Source: Pomphorhynchus laevis (taxonomy: Eukaryota; Acanthocephala; Palaeacanthocephala; Echinorhynchida; Pomphorhynchidae). From it: a DNA stretch of 64,000 nucleotides. The notes under the pieces are model-generated. The model had not been told where the DNA came from and made no database searches. It saw nothing but the letters and a program-made list of their open reading frames with translations. The stretch is from positions 60,614 through 124,613 of the forward strand of contig WNNJ02000150.1 in the NCBI GenBank assembly GCA_012934845.2, written 5' to 3'. Below, piece after piece: positions 51,304 to 63,677 of the stretch; the stretch's first letter is position 1; each line of letters begins with the position of its first letter. A program made the position numbers and the translations under genes.

Positions 51304-53170
51304 AATTTCTTACGGCGTGTGTATTGTACGATGTTATCAAAATTTCGCGAATCAATATTATTAGAGGAAGAATACAAACGCTTGCGACAAGCAGAACGAT
51401 GCCCCTGGAAACTGCAAAGAAAAAACAATGTTAGTACCTCCGGCATCCCGATGAACCGTTGGTTTAAGCACTTTAACGATATTCTCGTTAATTCACATGA
51501 CCTCCCAATGTGTCGTAATAATAATGCGCTGATAACACTGTCATGCTTGGACAGTGACAATGACCAACTAAATGCTCCATTTTCATTGCCCGAATTGGAA
51601 CTTGCTCTCTTTTCTATGTCTAATAATAAGGCGGCCGGCCCTGACCAACTTTGTGTTGAACAAATTAAAGATTCCTTTTATTTATTATCGAGTTATTGGC
51701 TACATTTATTCAATTGTATCCTATACGGTTATCAAATGCCGGTGTCATGGAAGCAAGCTGTAATAAAAATCATGTATAAGGGTAAAGGGGATATAAGTGA
51801 TACCAACTCGTACCGTGGAATTGCCCTGCTAAACCATACCTATAAATTTTTGTCCACTCTTATAACCAATCGATTATCGAAACACCGTGATTATCTGTTG
51901 CCGCCAGAACAATTTGGTTTCCGACCTCACCGATCAACGGTGGATGCAATCAAGGTAGTTCGTGAACAAGTGTTATTACAATTCGAACGCAAGAGTCATT
52001 TATATGCTATCTTTGTTGACTTTAAAAAAGCCTTTGATTCGGTTAATCGAGAAATACTCACCCGTAAATTGTCGATGGATTTCCGGATATCTGGTCGTAT
52101 GCTGAAACTCTTAGGCAATATCCTCTATGCCAATTCATTAAATGTCTTCGACGGACTTACTTCATCAGACACAATAATTGCTAGCCGCAGTGTGATGCAG
52201 GGAGATCCGCTCAGCCCTATCCTTTTCTCTGTTTATATCCATGATTTGCCGTCTCATCTGAGAAACGAATGTCAAACTTCAAGTTCTGTTCTTTACGCGG
52301 ACGACTTAGTTATTCTAACGAAAGATCTGAAATCGGCTCAAAACGTAACCACTGCTCTAGCTAACTACTGTTCAAATAATCTAATTGAAGTCAATATCGA
52401 TAAAACAAAGGTAGTAAAGTTTCGTAAAGGTGGCAGATTGTGCTCACATGACGAGATTAGTTTAAACAGCAGGAAGGTAGAGTTCAGTAATCAATACACG
52501 TATTTGGGGATGCTATTGACAAGTAGGTGGTCTTTTAAGCTTCATATCGAAAAGAAATGTGCGAAAATCGTCATAGCCACTTCGCGAGTTAAATGTTTAG
52601 GTAAGCTTTCCTTTGGTGGTGCTCTTCAGTATTTTCATGTCATGCTTCTACCGATTTTGTCGTACGCGCTTTCAGCAATCTGGACGGACCTCACGACGGC
52701 TAATTTTGCGCAGATCGACAAATGTAAAGGCAGATTCATTAAGCGTGTTGTAGGCGTCTCTCCAAAGTGCTCGACGACTGCGGTTTATGTTTTATCTAAA
52801 GTCGAGTTATGTACGGAGTATTTACGAAATATGATCGGAGCACAAGATACGGTACATTATATTCAAAATAAAAAAGACTTTACAGATAAGGTTAGCAAGC
52901 TAGATCATCATCTGTACACTTCACCAGTTAATACGCAAACGAGTTGGCAGTCTCCGTGTGCTTCTAAACGCCCCCTCGTTTGGAGGGTTTCTTTACACGG
53001 ATATCACGACAAGTTTTGTTGCACTCGCATACCTGTCCATAAACGTGGAGTTTCGTGTGTGTGTTTTCTGTGGTGATAGATGTGAGTCTTTATCCCACGT
53101 ATTTGAGTGCCCGGTGTTAGCGCAAAAATCTTTGAAGGAGATCGATAGGTTAAGTTTACGGCTAACCTGA
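51304..53170 (+). pseudogene. CXC-EN family RT fragment, 5'-truncated, one C-terminal frameshift
   Basis: Coding is visible from 51310 (LRRVYCTMLSKFRESILLEE). The RT is complete: APFSLPELELALFSMSNNKA, AGPDQLCVEQIKDSF, YRGIALLNHTYKFLSTLITN, EQFGFRPHRSTVDAIKVVRE, LYAIFVDFKKAFDSVNREIL, MQGDPLSPILFSVYIHDLPS and VLYADDLVILTKD. Near 53060 one base shift separates it from the C-terminal finger CVFCGDRCESLSHVFECP, ending at 53170. The endonuclease and ORF1 are missing. It inserts head-to-tail behind a poly(A)-rich stretch. Confidence 0.85.
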
Positions 53171-53365
53171 TAAACCTGCTAAATTTCTTTTGCCTGTTGG
53201 GAACTAGCGGTGGACTATCAAATATTGATATTATCTCAAATGAAGTCGTTGCACAATGTTTTATTTAATTTCTTTCATTTGGCCAAGTCGAGAAACGCAG
53301 TGCCCTAATAAATTTCCTCTACATTATTATTATAATACATTATTATTATATTATTATCTCAGAAA

Positions 53366-55165
53366 TCTGGAATTGAATATGCTGTGCGATCATTACGAGA
53401 CGCCTATTTTATGAACAGTGATCAATGCCTGCTTGCTGTCGACGCTTCTAACGCATTTAACACCATCAATCGAGCTACCGCACTCCATAACATCAATTAT
53501 ACTAGTCCAGCGCTTACGGTAGCCCTGCAGAATGTTTATAAATCACCAGCAATGCTCTATTTAGGTGGAGATACAATAGCCTCGATGGAGGGATTTACTC
53601 AGGGAGATCCCTTGGCAATGCCTGCGTATGCTATGTCCACTCTACCACTCATCGATTACATCCAGCGAAATGTTCCTCGAATTGTTCAAAGGTGGTACGC
53701 CGGTGACTCAAACTTTGTCGGCAGTAGTGAAGACATCCAAAAGGTCTGGGATATTCTCACAAACAAGGGTCCCCTTTATGGATACCATGTGAATGCCTCC
53801 AAAACAAAGATGCTATCTCACAAACGGTTCGATATGCCTTTATCCCTGGCTGGAGTATCGAATTACACTACCGGGTTGATAACACTTGGAGTGCCCATTG
53901 GCACTGAAATATTCGTTTCTGAGCACACCACCGAAAGATGTAACGCATGGATATCTGTCGTCGATCGACTAAAGGAGGTAGCCCTATTTGATCCACACGT
54001 TGCATTCACTGGTTTGGTTCATTCAGTGCAGTTCAGATGGACACATTACCTCCGGCTGATTGAGTGCAGACCAGAAAGCTTGTTGGATCTGCACAATGCG
54101 ATCTTTCAGTCACTCGTACCAGTCCTTACTAAATTTCCGCTCGACGCGAAGTGGATCACAATTATTTCTTCGCCGCTAAAGCTAGGAGGCCTTGGTATCT
54201 TTGATCCCTGCTTTAACAATCAAGTTGAGTTCCAGGGATCTTTAGAAATGTGTAGAGCGTTTGATTGCGCTGACAGCGCTGAGCAACTTTATGAACTGCA
54301 AAATTCGATCTCAGCAGGTATATCTAATAAAAGAAAAATAATATTTAATGAGAGGCTTGCAGCGATTACTAAGTCCCTGGAGCCCGGAATTGCCAATTCC
54401 ATATCACATGCTGCAACTAACGGAGCGTCCTCCTGGATCAGCTCACTGCCACTAAAGACAGAGAGGTTTCACCTCAGTCCTTTGGAATTCATCGATGCTC
54501 TACGCTGCCGATATGGATGGTCAACCCTGACCGAAGAACGACAGTGCGTCTGTGGAGAGTTAATGGGTGTTGGTCATGCACTCTCTTGCGCCAGAGGAGG
54601 CTTACCGACAATCAGACATAACGCAATCAGGGACATAATTGCCCAAGAATTAACAGAAGTATGTCACGGTGTGGGAATCGAACCTCGTCTTTCTCAAATC
54701 CCCGAGTCTATGTCCTTTCAATCTTCTTGCACCACAAGAGATGTACAAGCAAGACTGGATATTGTATGTTCTGGATTGCATGCGGAACGATATGAGCGGA
54801 CGTTCTGTGACGTCACGATTTTTTCAACACTTGCTCAATCTTACGCAAATCGTAGTGCCCGTTCCGCCTTCGAGTTCAACGAAAAACGCAAGATTTCAAA
54901 ATACGGGGAGCGAATCGAACTGGTAGAGCATGGTAGTTTTATGCCCCTTGTTTTTTCCACATCAGCGGGCATGGGTGCAAGTACAATATCACTGTTGCGG
55001 TCAATCACTCGCAAGAAATCCGAGGCACATCCACAGTATTACGCGGATAATCTCATTCGCTTGAAGAGACGTATTGCCTTCTCAATCATGCGTTCATGCT
55101 CGGCCTCGCTTCGGGCTCCTAGATCTAGCCGTTCATTTCCGGCAACACCGTTTACGGAAGCATGA
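53366..55165 (+). pseudogene. CXC-RLE element, 5'-truncated inside the RT
   Basis: The frame is open from 53367 (QKSGIEYAVRSLRDAYFMNS) to 55165 without a stop: LLAVDASNAFNTINRATAL, MEGFTQGDPLAMPAYAMSTL, RWYAGDSNFVG (YADD changed to YAGD), CVCGELMGVGHALSCARG (finger), ARLDIVCSGLHAERYERTFC plus DVTIF (nuclease) and FNEKRKISKYGERIELVEHG. About the first 420 residues are missing. The open frame suggests recent insertion; the altered active site would inactivate its own RT. Confidence 0.85.
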
Positions 55166-55376
55166 CATTTAAACTCTTCGATTTTGTAATAATAAATTTT
55201 CTTTTCAAAAAAAAATTATTATTTTGTTCCCGAAATCGACCGGCCAATAATCCTGACCACACCTAACCACACGGTATATTTCTAACGACGATCTAGTTTT
55301 CAATTTTATGACTATTGAAGGTGTAGGTAATTTCCTTTACTGTAAAAACATTTATTTATTAAAAAAAATTAATTAT

Positions 55377-55406
55377 TTTGTTCTCTTAGGCTGCTAAGAG
55401 AACAAA
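55377..55406. repeat. 12-bp inverted repeat at a 5' truncation point
   Basis: TTTGTTCTCTTA (55377-55388), loop GGCTGC, TAAGAGAACAAA (55395-55406). The right arm is coding sequence of the next CXC-RLE copy (AKRTKGSA); the left arm is its exact inverse placed outside the element. Confidence 0.9.
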
Positions 55407-57543
55407 GGGTAGTGCATGACCTTCTGGAATGGACGCAAAAGCATGGACCGAAATGCTTTCGAATTTCGGTACGGAGTCACAAAAATTAGCGGATGCGCTA
55501 GCATTGTTTGCTCAACGAATCGCTACTAAGGAAGTTTCTGATGAGTCGATCAAAGCTTTTACGACAAGCCGCCTTATTGCATTAAGTAAGAATCCAGGTG
55601 TGCGTCCAATTGGAATAGGTGATGTCTCAAGACGTATCGTATCGAAAGTCATACTTGATGTTGCACGGCCACAGCTACAACAGATATGCGGTAAAACACA
55701 GTTTTGTGCTGGTCAGCGCGCAGGTACTGAATGTGTAGTCCATGCCTTACGTGATTTGTTATCGAGTAAACCAAATTCGGTGGTCTTGACTATTGATGCA
55801 GATAATGCATTTAATCGAATCAACAGAAAAACTGCCCTGGCCAACATGCCACAAATATGCCCAGCGCTATCGAATGTTCTGTCAAACCTCTATAGAAATC
55901 CGACGTCATTGACAATTGGGAATGAAATCATACTCTCCCAAGAAGGATTTACACAGGGAGATGTTTTATCGATGTCTGCTTATGCTGCAGCTACACTTCC
56001 TATGATACAAAAGATATCTGCGGAGTATCCTGATGTGCTCCAATGCTGGTATGCTGATGACGGCAATATGGTGGGTGATCCTGATACAGTGAAGATGGCG
56101 TTTGAACTGCTACGAAAAATTGGACCGTCATATGGTTTCTTCGTTAATCCGGCGAAATGTCGACTATACGGAAATGGATGTATAGCTGAAACGCTCCACG
56201 CTTTATTTGATGATCTTCAAATTTCTGTTGACATGAATGGCGTGTCTATATTGGGGTCTCCCATTGGAAAGGATGACTTTGTAAAAGAGCATATTCAATC
56301 TGATGTACGTTCGTTGATCGAGACAGTTACTCGTCTCACACAAATCGGTCGTTCAGAGCTACAGATTGCTTTCGTTGCTCTCATAAGATCTCTTCAACAA
56401 AAATGGATACATATGCAACGGTCATGTCATTGCTCGATTGAGTGGTTTGAGGCGCTGGCACAATCGATAAGATCGATGATAACTGAATTAACTGGAATTG
56501 ACATTGAAACAAATGAAGTTCTATGGAGGGTGTTTAACATGACTTTGAGAGATGGTGGTATCGGCGTTAAAGACCCTATGCGTTCAGTAGACCAAGAATA
56601 TAACGCTTCACGTATGGTGTGCGAGCCATGTTTAGGAGACGTTACGGGGCTAGATCTAATAAATAATCAAAACAGATTATGTAAAGAAATTCGTGCTAAC
56701 CGTTTAAAAGCGGAAAGGATGAATCGCAATGACATTATAAATCAGGTCGACCCTACTCTCAAGAATGCCATCGAGCATGCATCAGTATCTGGATCATCTT
56801 CGTGGTTGTCAACATACCCAACAAACAGTTATTCTTCCAGAATAAGTAATACAGTCTTTCAAGATGCACTAGCCACCAGATACGGATTTCTCCATCCCTC
56901 ATCACCGAAATACTGCCAATGTAAAGAACAAAACTCGATATCATTTACTTTCTCGTGCCCTTTAGGCGGCTTGCCATCAATGAGACACGATGCCGTCCGT
57001 GATTTTCTAGCGAATAGATTATCTGAATGTTGTCGTAACGTAGCAATCGAGCCAAAACTATCCCCTCTGCATGATGAAATATGCTTCCAAAATTACGGTA
57101 CAACTATTGATCGTGAAGCGAGACTTGACATATCATGTTCCGGAATCTTTGGAGACAGAACGGAGTGTACTTTCCTTGATATCTGCGTGTTCAACGCATA
57201 CGCTCCCTCTAACTCCAGTAAGAGTATCGGACCATGCTTCGAATATCATGAACTAAGGAAGAAAAGGAAGTATCTTGAGAGAGTAAATAGCATAGAGCAT
57301 GCGTCATTTATTCCCGTAGTATTTTCGATGCTCGGAGGGGCGGGTACGGAAGCGGCAATCCTGTTAAAGAGAATCGCGGGCTCCATGGCAAGGAGTCATA
57401 ACAGCTCATACAACGATGAAATAAGCAGATTACGTAGTGGCATCAGCGTTATCCTTGCAAAGATGACTTCTCGATGTGTCCGTGGAGCTCGATCAGCTAT
57501 AAATCGTCCTCAAAGGGATTTATGTTTAATCAATGAAGAATAA
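55395..57543 (+). pseudogene. CXC-RLE element, 5'-truncated, one stop near its start
   Basis: It starts at AAKRTKGSA, then TGA (where other copies have glycine), then PSGMDAKAWTEMLSNFGTES and an open frame to 57543: GVRPIGIGDVSRRIVSKVIL, TIDADNAFNRINRKTAL, QEGFTQGDVLSMSAYAAATL (GDP changed to GDV), CWYADDGNMVG, finger CQCKEQNSISFTFSCPLG (histidine of the finger changed to phenylalanine), nuclease ARLDISCSGIFGDRTECTFL plus DICVFN and HELRKKRKYLERV. RT catalytic YADD is intact. The 3' motif follows at 57611-57628. Confidence 0.85.
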
Positions 57544-57610
57544 TTTAGTGACTTTTTGAATATTAAAACTGGCTTGGTGAGGTTTTTTTTTCTTTAAAAT
57601 TGTAAATTAA

Positions 57611-57628
57611 GGCCCATTTGCGGGAACC
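57611..57628 (+). other. CXC-RLE 3' UTR motif
   Basis: GGCCCATTTGCGGGAACC, 68 bases beyond the stop codon of the preceding copy, ahead of an A/T-rich tail. Confidence 0.75.
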
Positions 57629-57719
57629 TATATTAATGTAATAATATTTATAATAAAAAATAATATTAAAAAAAAATTATAAATTAAAAAAAAATTATTA
57701 TTATTATTGAAAAATTTAT

Positions 57720-57743
57720 AAGCTACACATGGATGTGTAGCTT
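57720..57743. repeat. 11-bp inverted repeat at a 5' truncation point
   Basis: AAGCTACACAT (57720-57730), GG, ATGTGTAGCTT (57733-57743). The right arm leads into the coding frame VASATRLLEFKD of the next CXC-RLE copy. Confidence 0.9.
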
Positions 57744-60127
57744 CAGCAACCAGACTTCTAGAATTTAAAGACGATTCACCCATTCTTTCTCCCGATTCGA
57801 AAGTTGGTACAAATACTGTAATAGAGAAGCTAGCAGAATTACACCCTTACCCTGCTGAAATAGATCAGAGTGCTATTCTATCGGATTTTGTTGAGGGAGT
57901 AACTAGTCATCATCCAGTCATATTTTATTCTATAGATGCAGACGAAATCATAGCAGCAGCAAGGAGAACTCAAGGTGGCGCTGGACCTTCAGGCTTAAAT
58001 GCAATAATGTGGAAGAGAATGTTAACTGGATTCGGTATCCACTCTAAGAAGTTGGCAACATCACTAGCGGAATTTGCAATACGATTAGCTTCGGAGCATA
58101 TCAATCCTAACAGTTTGCGTGCGTTTGTAGCGAGTAGACTTATAGCTTTAAAAAAGACTGCAGGTATACGACCAATTGGCGTGGGACAAGTGGAACGACG
58201 GATAATTAGCAAAGTCGTTTTAGGAAAAATTAGAGGACATATTCAGGATGTAATGGGAACTGTGCAATTGTGCGCATCACAGAGAAGCGGAATAGAATTC
58301 GCTGTTCATTCCTTATCAGATTCCTTTCACTCTCGGGTTGACTTTGGCTTACTGGCCGTGGATGCAACAAACGCTTTTAATTCCGTAAATCGACGTCTAA
58401 CATTAGCAAACATAAAATTCATTTGTCCGTCTCTTGAAACAATACTAGTGAACTTATACATAAAATCATCAACAATGTTTACTGGTAGTGATCCGATATT
58501 TTCAAAAGAGGGTTTCACTCAAGGTGACCCTTTGGCCATGGCTGCATTTGCCGTTTCGACTCTACCACTCATCCTTCATATTCAAAAATGTTTACCATCC
58601 GTGATTCAACGATGGTACGCAGACGATGCAAACTTTGTCGGTCCTAGCGATGATTTATCTAGAGCCTGGGAAATACTAAAAACAATAGGCCCAAAATTTG
58701 GATATTACGTTAATCCACTAAAGACACAGCTGCTAATACACAAGGAACATGAATTCGACACTAGCAACTTCTCTGACTGTAAAATAAGTGAGCGTGCTAT
58801 CGAAGTACTCGGAACTCCCATTGGAGCAGAAGCTGATGTTTTGGATATTATAAAAACCAGGGTAACATCCTGGGCATCCACACTTGAAAGATTAGTTGAA
58901 GTTAGTAAAATTGATCGACAAACTGCTTATTCCGGGTTAATACACTCTGTGCAATGGAAATGGATATATACTTACAGAACAGTACCAATGTGCACGGATG
59001 TCACTAGATGTCTTAAAAACCTATTGTATAGCGGTTTTATTGAGTCAATCACACAAGCGAAAATTGAACAAGCACATAAAGAATTATTAACTCTACCGTT
59101 CAAGTTAGGGGGCATTGGGTTAGTTGATCCGGAATACATCGCTGACTTGGAGTACGATTATTCTCGTAGAATGTACGAAACCTATCGAGACGGATATACG
59201 GGAGAAAACCTGAGGGATGTTCAAACTCAAACAGCTAGAAATATTTCATACATGAGATTAAATGTAGCCAAATCGAGGAAAGAATTAATACTAAAATCTC
59301 TACCATCGGATTACTTTAAGATATTGGCACATGCTAGTTACAAGGGAGCTTCATCGTGGCTATCTTCCCTACCTCTACGTCACGAGGGGTTTCGGCTTAC
59401 AAACAATGAGTTTAGCGATGCATTAGCAGGTCGCTATGGATGGTCTTTGCGAGCATTAGAAAATAAAAAATGCATATGTTCTTCAGAAATGACTATCAAT
59501 CATGCATTTTCGTGCAAGACCGGAGCGCTACCATCTATCAGGCATAATGAAGTAAGGGATATATTTTCTCATCTCTTAAGCGGGATATGCAGTGGCGTGG
59601 AGGTTGAACCAGTATTAGCAACCGTTCCATCTGATTATCGTTTTAACAACAATAGCACAAGCATATCGAAAGAAGCGCGTCTGGATGTTGTATGTAGTGG
59701 ACTATTCGGAAGCCGGTTTGAGCGGACATTTTTGGATGTCGCAATATTTAATGTACATGCTCCCTCTAACTCCCGAACTGAGTGTAAGGCTGACTTTGAA
59801 TACCATGAAAAACGAAAAATTTCGAAGTATGGAGAGCGAATTTTAAGTTTAGAACAGGCGCATTTCAGTCCGTTAATTTTTTCGTCTTCAGGAGGATCAA
59901 GTCAGGAATCTAATAGGATAATGAAGCAAATAGCGTCAAAATTAAGCTCAAAACGCGAACTCCCATATCCTCAAATAATAAAAAATATACGAGAGAAAAT
60001 TTCATTTGCCTTAGCTCGTGCTGCATCTGCCTGTTTAAGAGCGCCACGCTCTACATATGGAAAACCTATTCACGATCATTTTCGATCAACAGAAGAGATG
60101 TCACGAAAGCCGGAAGATTCGAATTAA
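57722..60127 (+). pseudogene. CXC-RLE element, 5'-truncated, otherwise open
   Basis: The frame is open from about 57737 (VASATRLLEFKDDSPILSPD) to 60127: ARRTQGGAGPSGLNAIMWKR, GIRPIGVGQVERRIISKVVL, LLAVDATNAFNSVNRRLTL, KEGFTQGDPLAMAAFAVSTL, RWYADDANFVG (YADD intact), finger CICSSEMTINHAFSCKTG, nuclease ARLDVVCSGLFGSRFERTFL plus DVAIFN and HEKRKISKYGERI. Only the first 240 or so residues, including the cysteine cluster, are missing. All catalytic motifs are present, so the protein could be functional if translated. It has no CXC start of its own and no leader. Confidence 0.87.
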
Positions 60128-60251
60128 AGAGAAATAACTTAGCTTATGATTGGATTCTAGAATTCTTTAGTTCTTTACTTTTGGACACATTCTTGTATGT
60201 TTTACGAAAATAAAAATTTTTCTTTAAAAAAAAAAAAAGAAAAATTTATAA

Positions 60252-60492
60252 CTAAAAAAATTTTGGTTTCTTATAAACATACAATAAAATAACATACAAA
60301 GAACGATTCCAGAAGAGCGATTCAAGAAGAGCGATTCCAGAAAAACGATTCCAGAAGAACGATTCCAGAAGAACCTAAAAACATCTAAAAAAACCTAAAA
60401 AAGAGCCTAAACCAGAGGAACCTAACACACAGAGATATAATAACATACAATAAAATAACATACAGTAATACAGTTTGATCGATATACTTACA
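60252..60492 (+). promoter_or_regulatory. 5' UTR of a CXC-RLE element: two leader copies and a 14-bp minisatellite
   Basis: The leader variant CTAAAAAAATTTTGGTTTC then TTATAAACATACA lies at 60252-60283, with ATAAAATAACATACA at 60284. Five 14-bp units (CGATTCCAGAAGAG) span 60304-60373. AATAACATACA recurs at 60438-60465, and TACTTACA precedes the ATG at 60493. Upstream, AAATTTTTCTTT and AAAGAAAAATTT form an inverted repeat around an A-run (about 60213-60247). Confidence 0.8.
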
Positions 60493-63400
60493 ATGGTTCG
60501 GGGGTGTCCCTCAAAAGAGAATAAGTGCTGCAACTGTAACGGGCAGGCAGCAGTTTGTAGAGGTTGCCGTTGTGCCAAATCGAAGAAAAAATGTGTCAAC
60601 TGTAGCGCTCCAAACTGTAAAAACCAAAATCCGATCGTTTGTTTCTCGCGCAAACAAGTTTATGATGGAAATGATGATAAATTGATCTATAAACGAAAGG
60701 TGAATCAAAAGGGTAATCTCATTACTCAGTCGGGTAACTGCACAGGGCAGCTCAGAACAGGATGACAACATATACACACTTCTCCACAATACAGCAATTC
60801 CTTTCAACGAACGCATTTCAATCATATATGATGAGGTTTGCAAATGGCGACCAAACTTGTTAATGCCACCGATGTGTGAGGCTAGCAATCGGTTGATTGA
60901 TTTACTCACGAGCAAATATGCAGATTTTGCTTACAAGAAACCTAATGAAGCAACGGCTTTTAAAGAAGTATCAGTCATTTGTCAATTGGTATTACAGCGT
61001 CCACTATCAAGAAAGGTTGCAGTAATCAGGCGAGTTTTAGAAAGAAGGTTAGAAATGTGGAGTCTGCACAAATTTACAGATCTCATCAAAGAAGGGATGT
61101 GCCTACAAAACAAATTGCGATTACAAAAAGATCAAAAGTTGCCGGATGGCATGCTATCAAAAAAACTATTTTCATCTCGAATGAAGGTTGGTAACACAAA
61201 AAGTGCTTTGAAACTCCTTATGCAAAGTGAAACGCAGAAACCAATATATTCCATGGATGATTGCGTTGATGGTATCCTAGTTAAGGATCATATTTCTAAA
61301 TTGCACCCTCCTGCAAGCGGTATACATGCGGAAGCATGTTTGACAGAAAGCCTGTTGGGTTGTGTCCCGCATCACCCTGTTGAGTTCACAGTGATTGACA
61401 ATACACACATCCTTTCGAACGCAAAGAAAATTCACGGAGGGGGAGGCCCCTCTGGTATGACTTCAACAATGCTACGACTGATGCTAACATCATTTAAGAG
61501 TCATTCCGAAAAATTTGCAAATGTCTTAGCTGATCTTGCAATAAGAATAGCGACGGAACGTATTTTGCCTGAACATATGGAAGCCTTTACTGCGTGTCGA
61601 ATTGTTGCGCTAAACAAAAATCCTGGAATACGGCCGATCGGGGTAGGTGAAGTGGTCAGAAGACTAGTTGGAAAAGTTATCCTCCAAGTGGCAAATGAGA
61701 GTTTGAAATCTGTAGCAGGAGTGGAACAGTTATGTGCAGGTCAAAAAGCAGGCATTGAATTCGCGATACATAGTATTAGAAGCAAATTCTTTTCGAATCA
61801 GTCATTTGGATTGCTAGCCGTCGATGCAAAGAATGCATTTAATCTTGTGAACAGGAACGTATTACTTCAAAACGTTAAAAGAATATGTCCTGCGTTATCT
61901 GTCATTCTACAGAACACGTATACTGGACAGACTTTGCTTATAGGTGATGGTGTGGTTGTGAAGGCGAACGAGGGTCTGACACAGGGAGACCCACTTGCCA
62001 TGGCTGCATTTGCAGTGTCATCACTTGCAATGATTTCTCGAATAAAAACCATGATACCAGGTATATTTCAAAGGTGGTATGCAGATGACGCGTCATTTGT
62101 GGGAAGTGTCGATGAATTGAAAAGGGTTTGGGACTGGCTAGAAGTACATGGACCAGAATATGGTTATTTCATAAATGCAGAAAAGTCAAAGCTTTTACTT
62201 CATCAAGGTGCGCAAACGAACCTAGTGCAAGAAAGTCCTATCATGCACGTAGAAACGGTCTATAATGGATTGGTTGTTCTGGGATCGATGATAGGTATAT
62301 CGGATTTTATGGACTTGACACTCAACAAGCGAATTTTGGATTGGGTAAGATTGATTCACAGTTTGGTTGATGTTGCATCGGTTGATGTTCATTCGGCATA
62401 TTGTGCATTTATATATGGAGCGCAATTTAAATGGCTGCATTTATTGAGGACAACTAAATGCACTCGCTTTTCGTTGGAGAAATTGCGAACAGAGATATTC
62501 CAGACATTAGTGAAAGCATTAACCAATAAGAATATGTCACATGTTTTTGAAATGGTATATGCGCTACCCATATCGAGTGGAGGGTTAGGAATTCGAGATC
62601 CGGTTGAGGATAGTGAGGATCAGTACAAGTGTTCACTACAGCTATCAGTCAATATGGAGTTGTCCAGCCAATCTGAACCTGAGCTTGATATTTGGGAAAA
62701 CATAAAGATAGTAAATGAAAGAAAATTGAAGAAATTGAAACAAAGGATAACAGACACATCACCAGAATTGGAGATGTTGCTGGATTACGCGAGTATGAAA
62801 GGAGCATCAAATTGGTTAACAACAAGACTGATTAGTTTAAAGGGTTGGCACCTATCTAATGATGAATTCCACGATGCTTTAGCAGCTCGGTATAACTGGA
62901 CTCCAGACAACCTTCCCATGAAGTGTGCGTGTGAGGAAGACTTAACGACAACACATGCGTTATCGTGTAGAAGAGGCGCTATTCCGATCATACGACATAA
63001 CGAGATTCGTGACATTTTAACTGCAAAACTCACGCAGGTGTGCAAAAGCGTTGGAGTAGAACCACAGTTGAACCCCGTTCCTACAAATCATATATTTACA
63101 TCAGCAGTGACAACACGTGATGGTGCAGCGCGTGCAGATATAGTATGCAGTGGCTTGTTCGGAGAAAGGACGGAGCGGACGTTTGTTGACGTCAGTTTAT
63201 TTAATAATCATGCTTCATCCTCTCAATCGAAATCAATAGAGTCGGTATTTCATTACCATGAGAAGAGAAAACGTTCAAAATACGAGGAAAGAATAATTGA
63301 CATTGAGCGTAGTATTTTCTGTCCCTTTATAATGGCGACCAATGGTGCAATTGGACCATCTGCTTCTGGTTTGCTACGAACACTAGCACACAAACTATCT

Positions 63401-63535
63401 GTCAATAGTGGCGAATCCTACGCTGATGTGATTTCTGAGTTGCGAAATAATTTGAGCATTTGTACAGCAAAAATGGTTTCACGCTGCTTTCGTTCACCAA
63501 GAGTGAAAATTTTTGTTCCACGTGAACTATGGTGA
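60493..63535 (+). pseudogene. CXC-RLE element, full length with a single frameshift
   Basis: The ATG at 60493: MVRGCPSKENKCCNCNGQAA, VCRGCRCAKSKKKCVNCSAP, NCKNQ; this frame stops at 60765. The main frame is open from before 60760 (SSEQDDNIYTLLHNTAIPFN) to 63535, so one base shift separates cluster and RT. RT: GIRPIGVGEVVRRLVGKVIL, LLAVDAKNAFNLVNRNVLL, NEGLTQGDPLAMAAFAVSSL and RWYADDASFVG. Finger CACEEDLTTTHALSCRRG. Nuclease ARADIVCSGLFGERTERTFV plus DVSLFN and HEKRKRSKYEERI. All catalytic residues are intact; it is nearly as complete as the 43462-46500 copy. Whether the shift is a mutation or programmed is open, but the intact copy lacks it. Confidence 0.87.
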
Positions 63536-63677
63536 TACAAAATCAAGAAAATATAATAAACATTGTCGAATAGTAATATTTTTTATTTTTTATTTGTGAC
63601 TCAATTGCGCTGGCTTTGTAAATAAATTATCTTTATCTAAAAAAAATTGAAAAATTTATAACTGTTCTAGCAAATTA

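Noticed and set aside
55165-55377. Possible LTR or terminal repeat between two CXC-RLE copies
   Set aside because: No direct or inverted terminal match was found; it is an A/T-rich 3' UTR and tail only.
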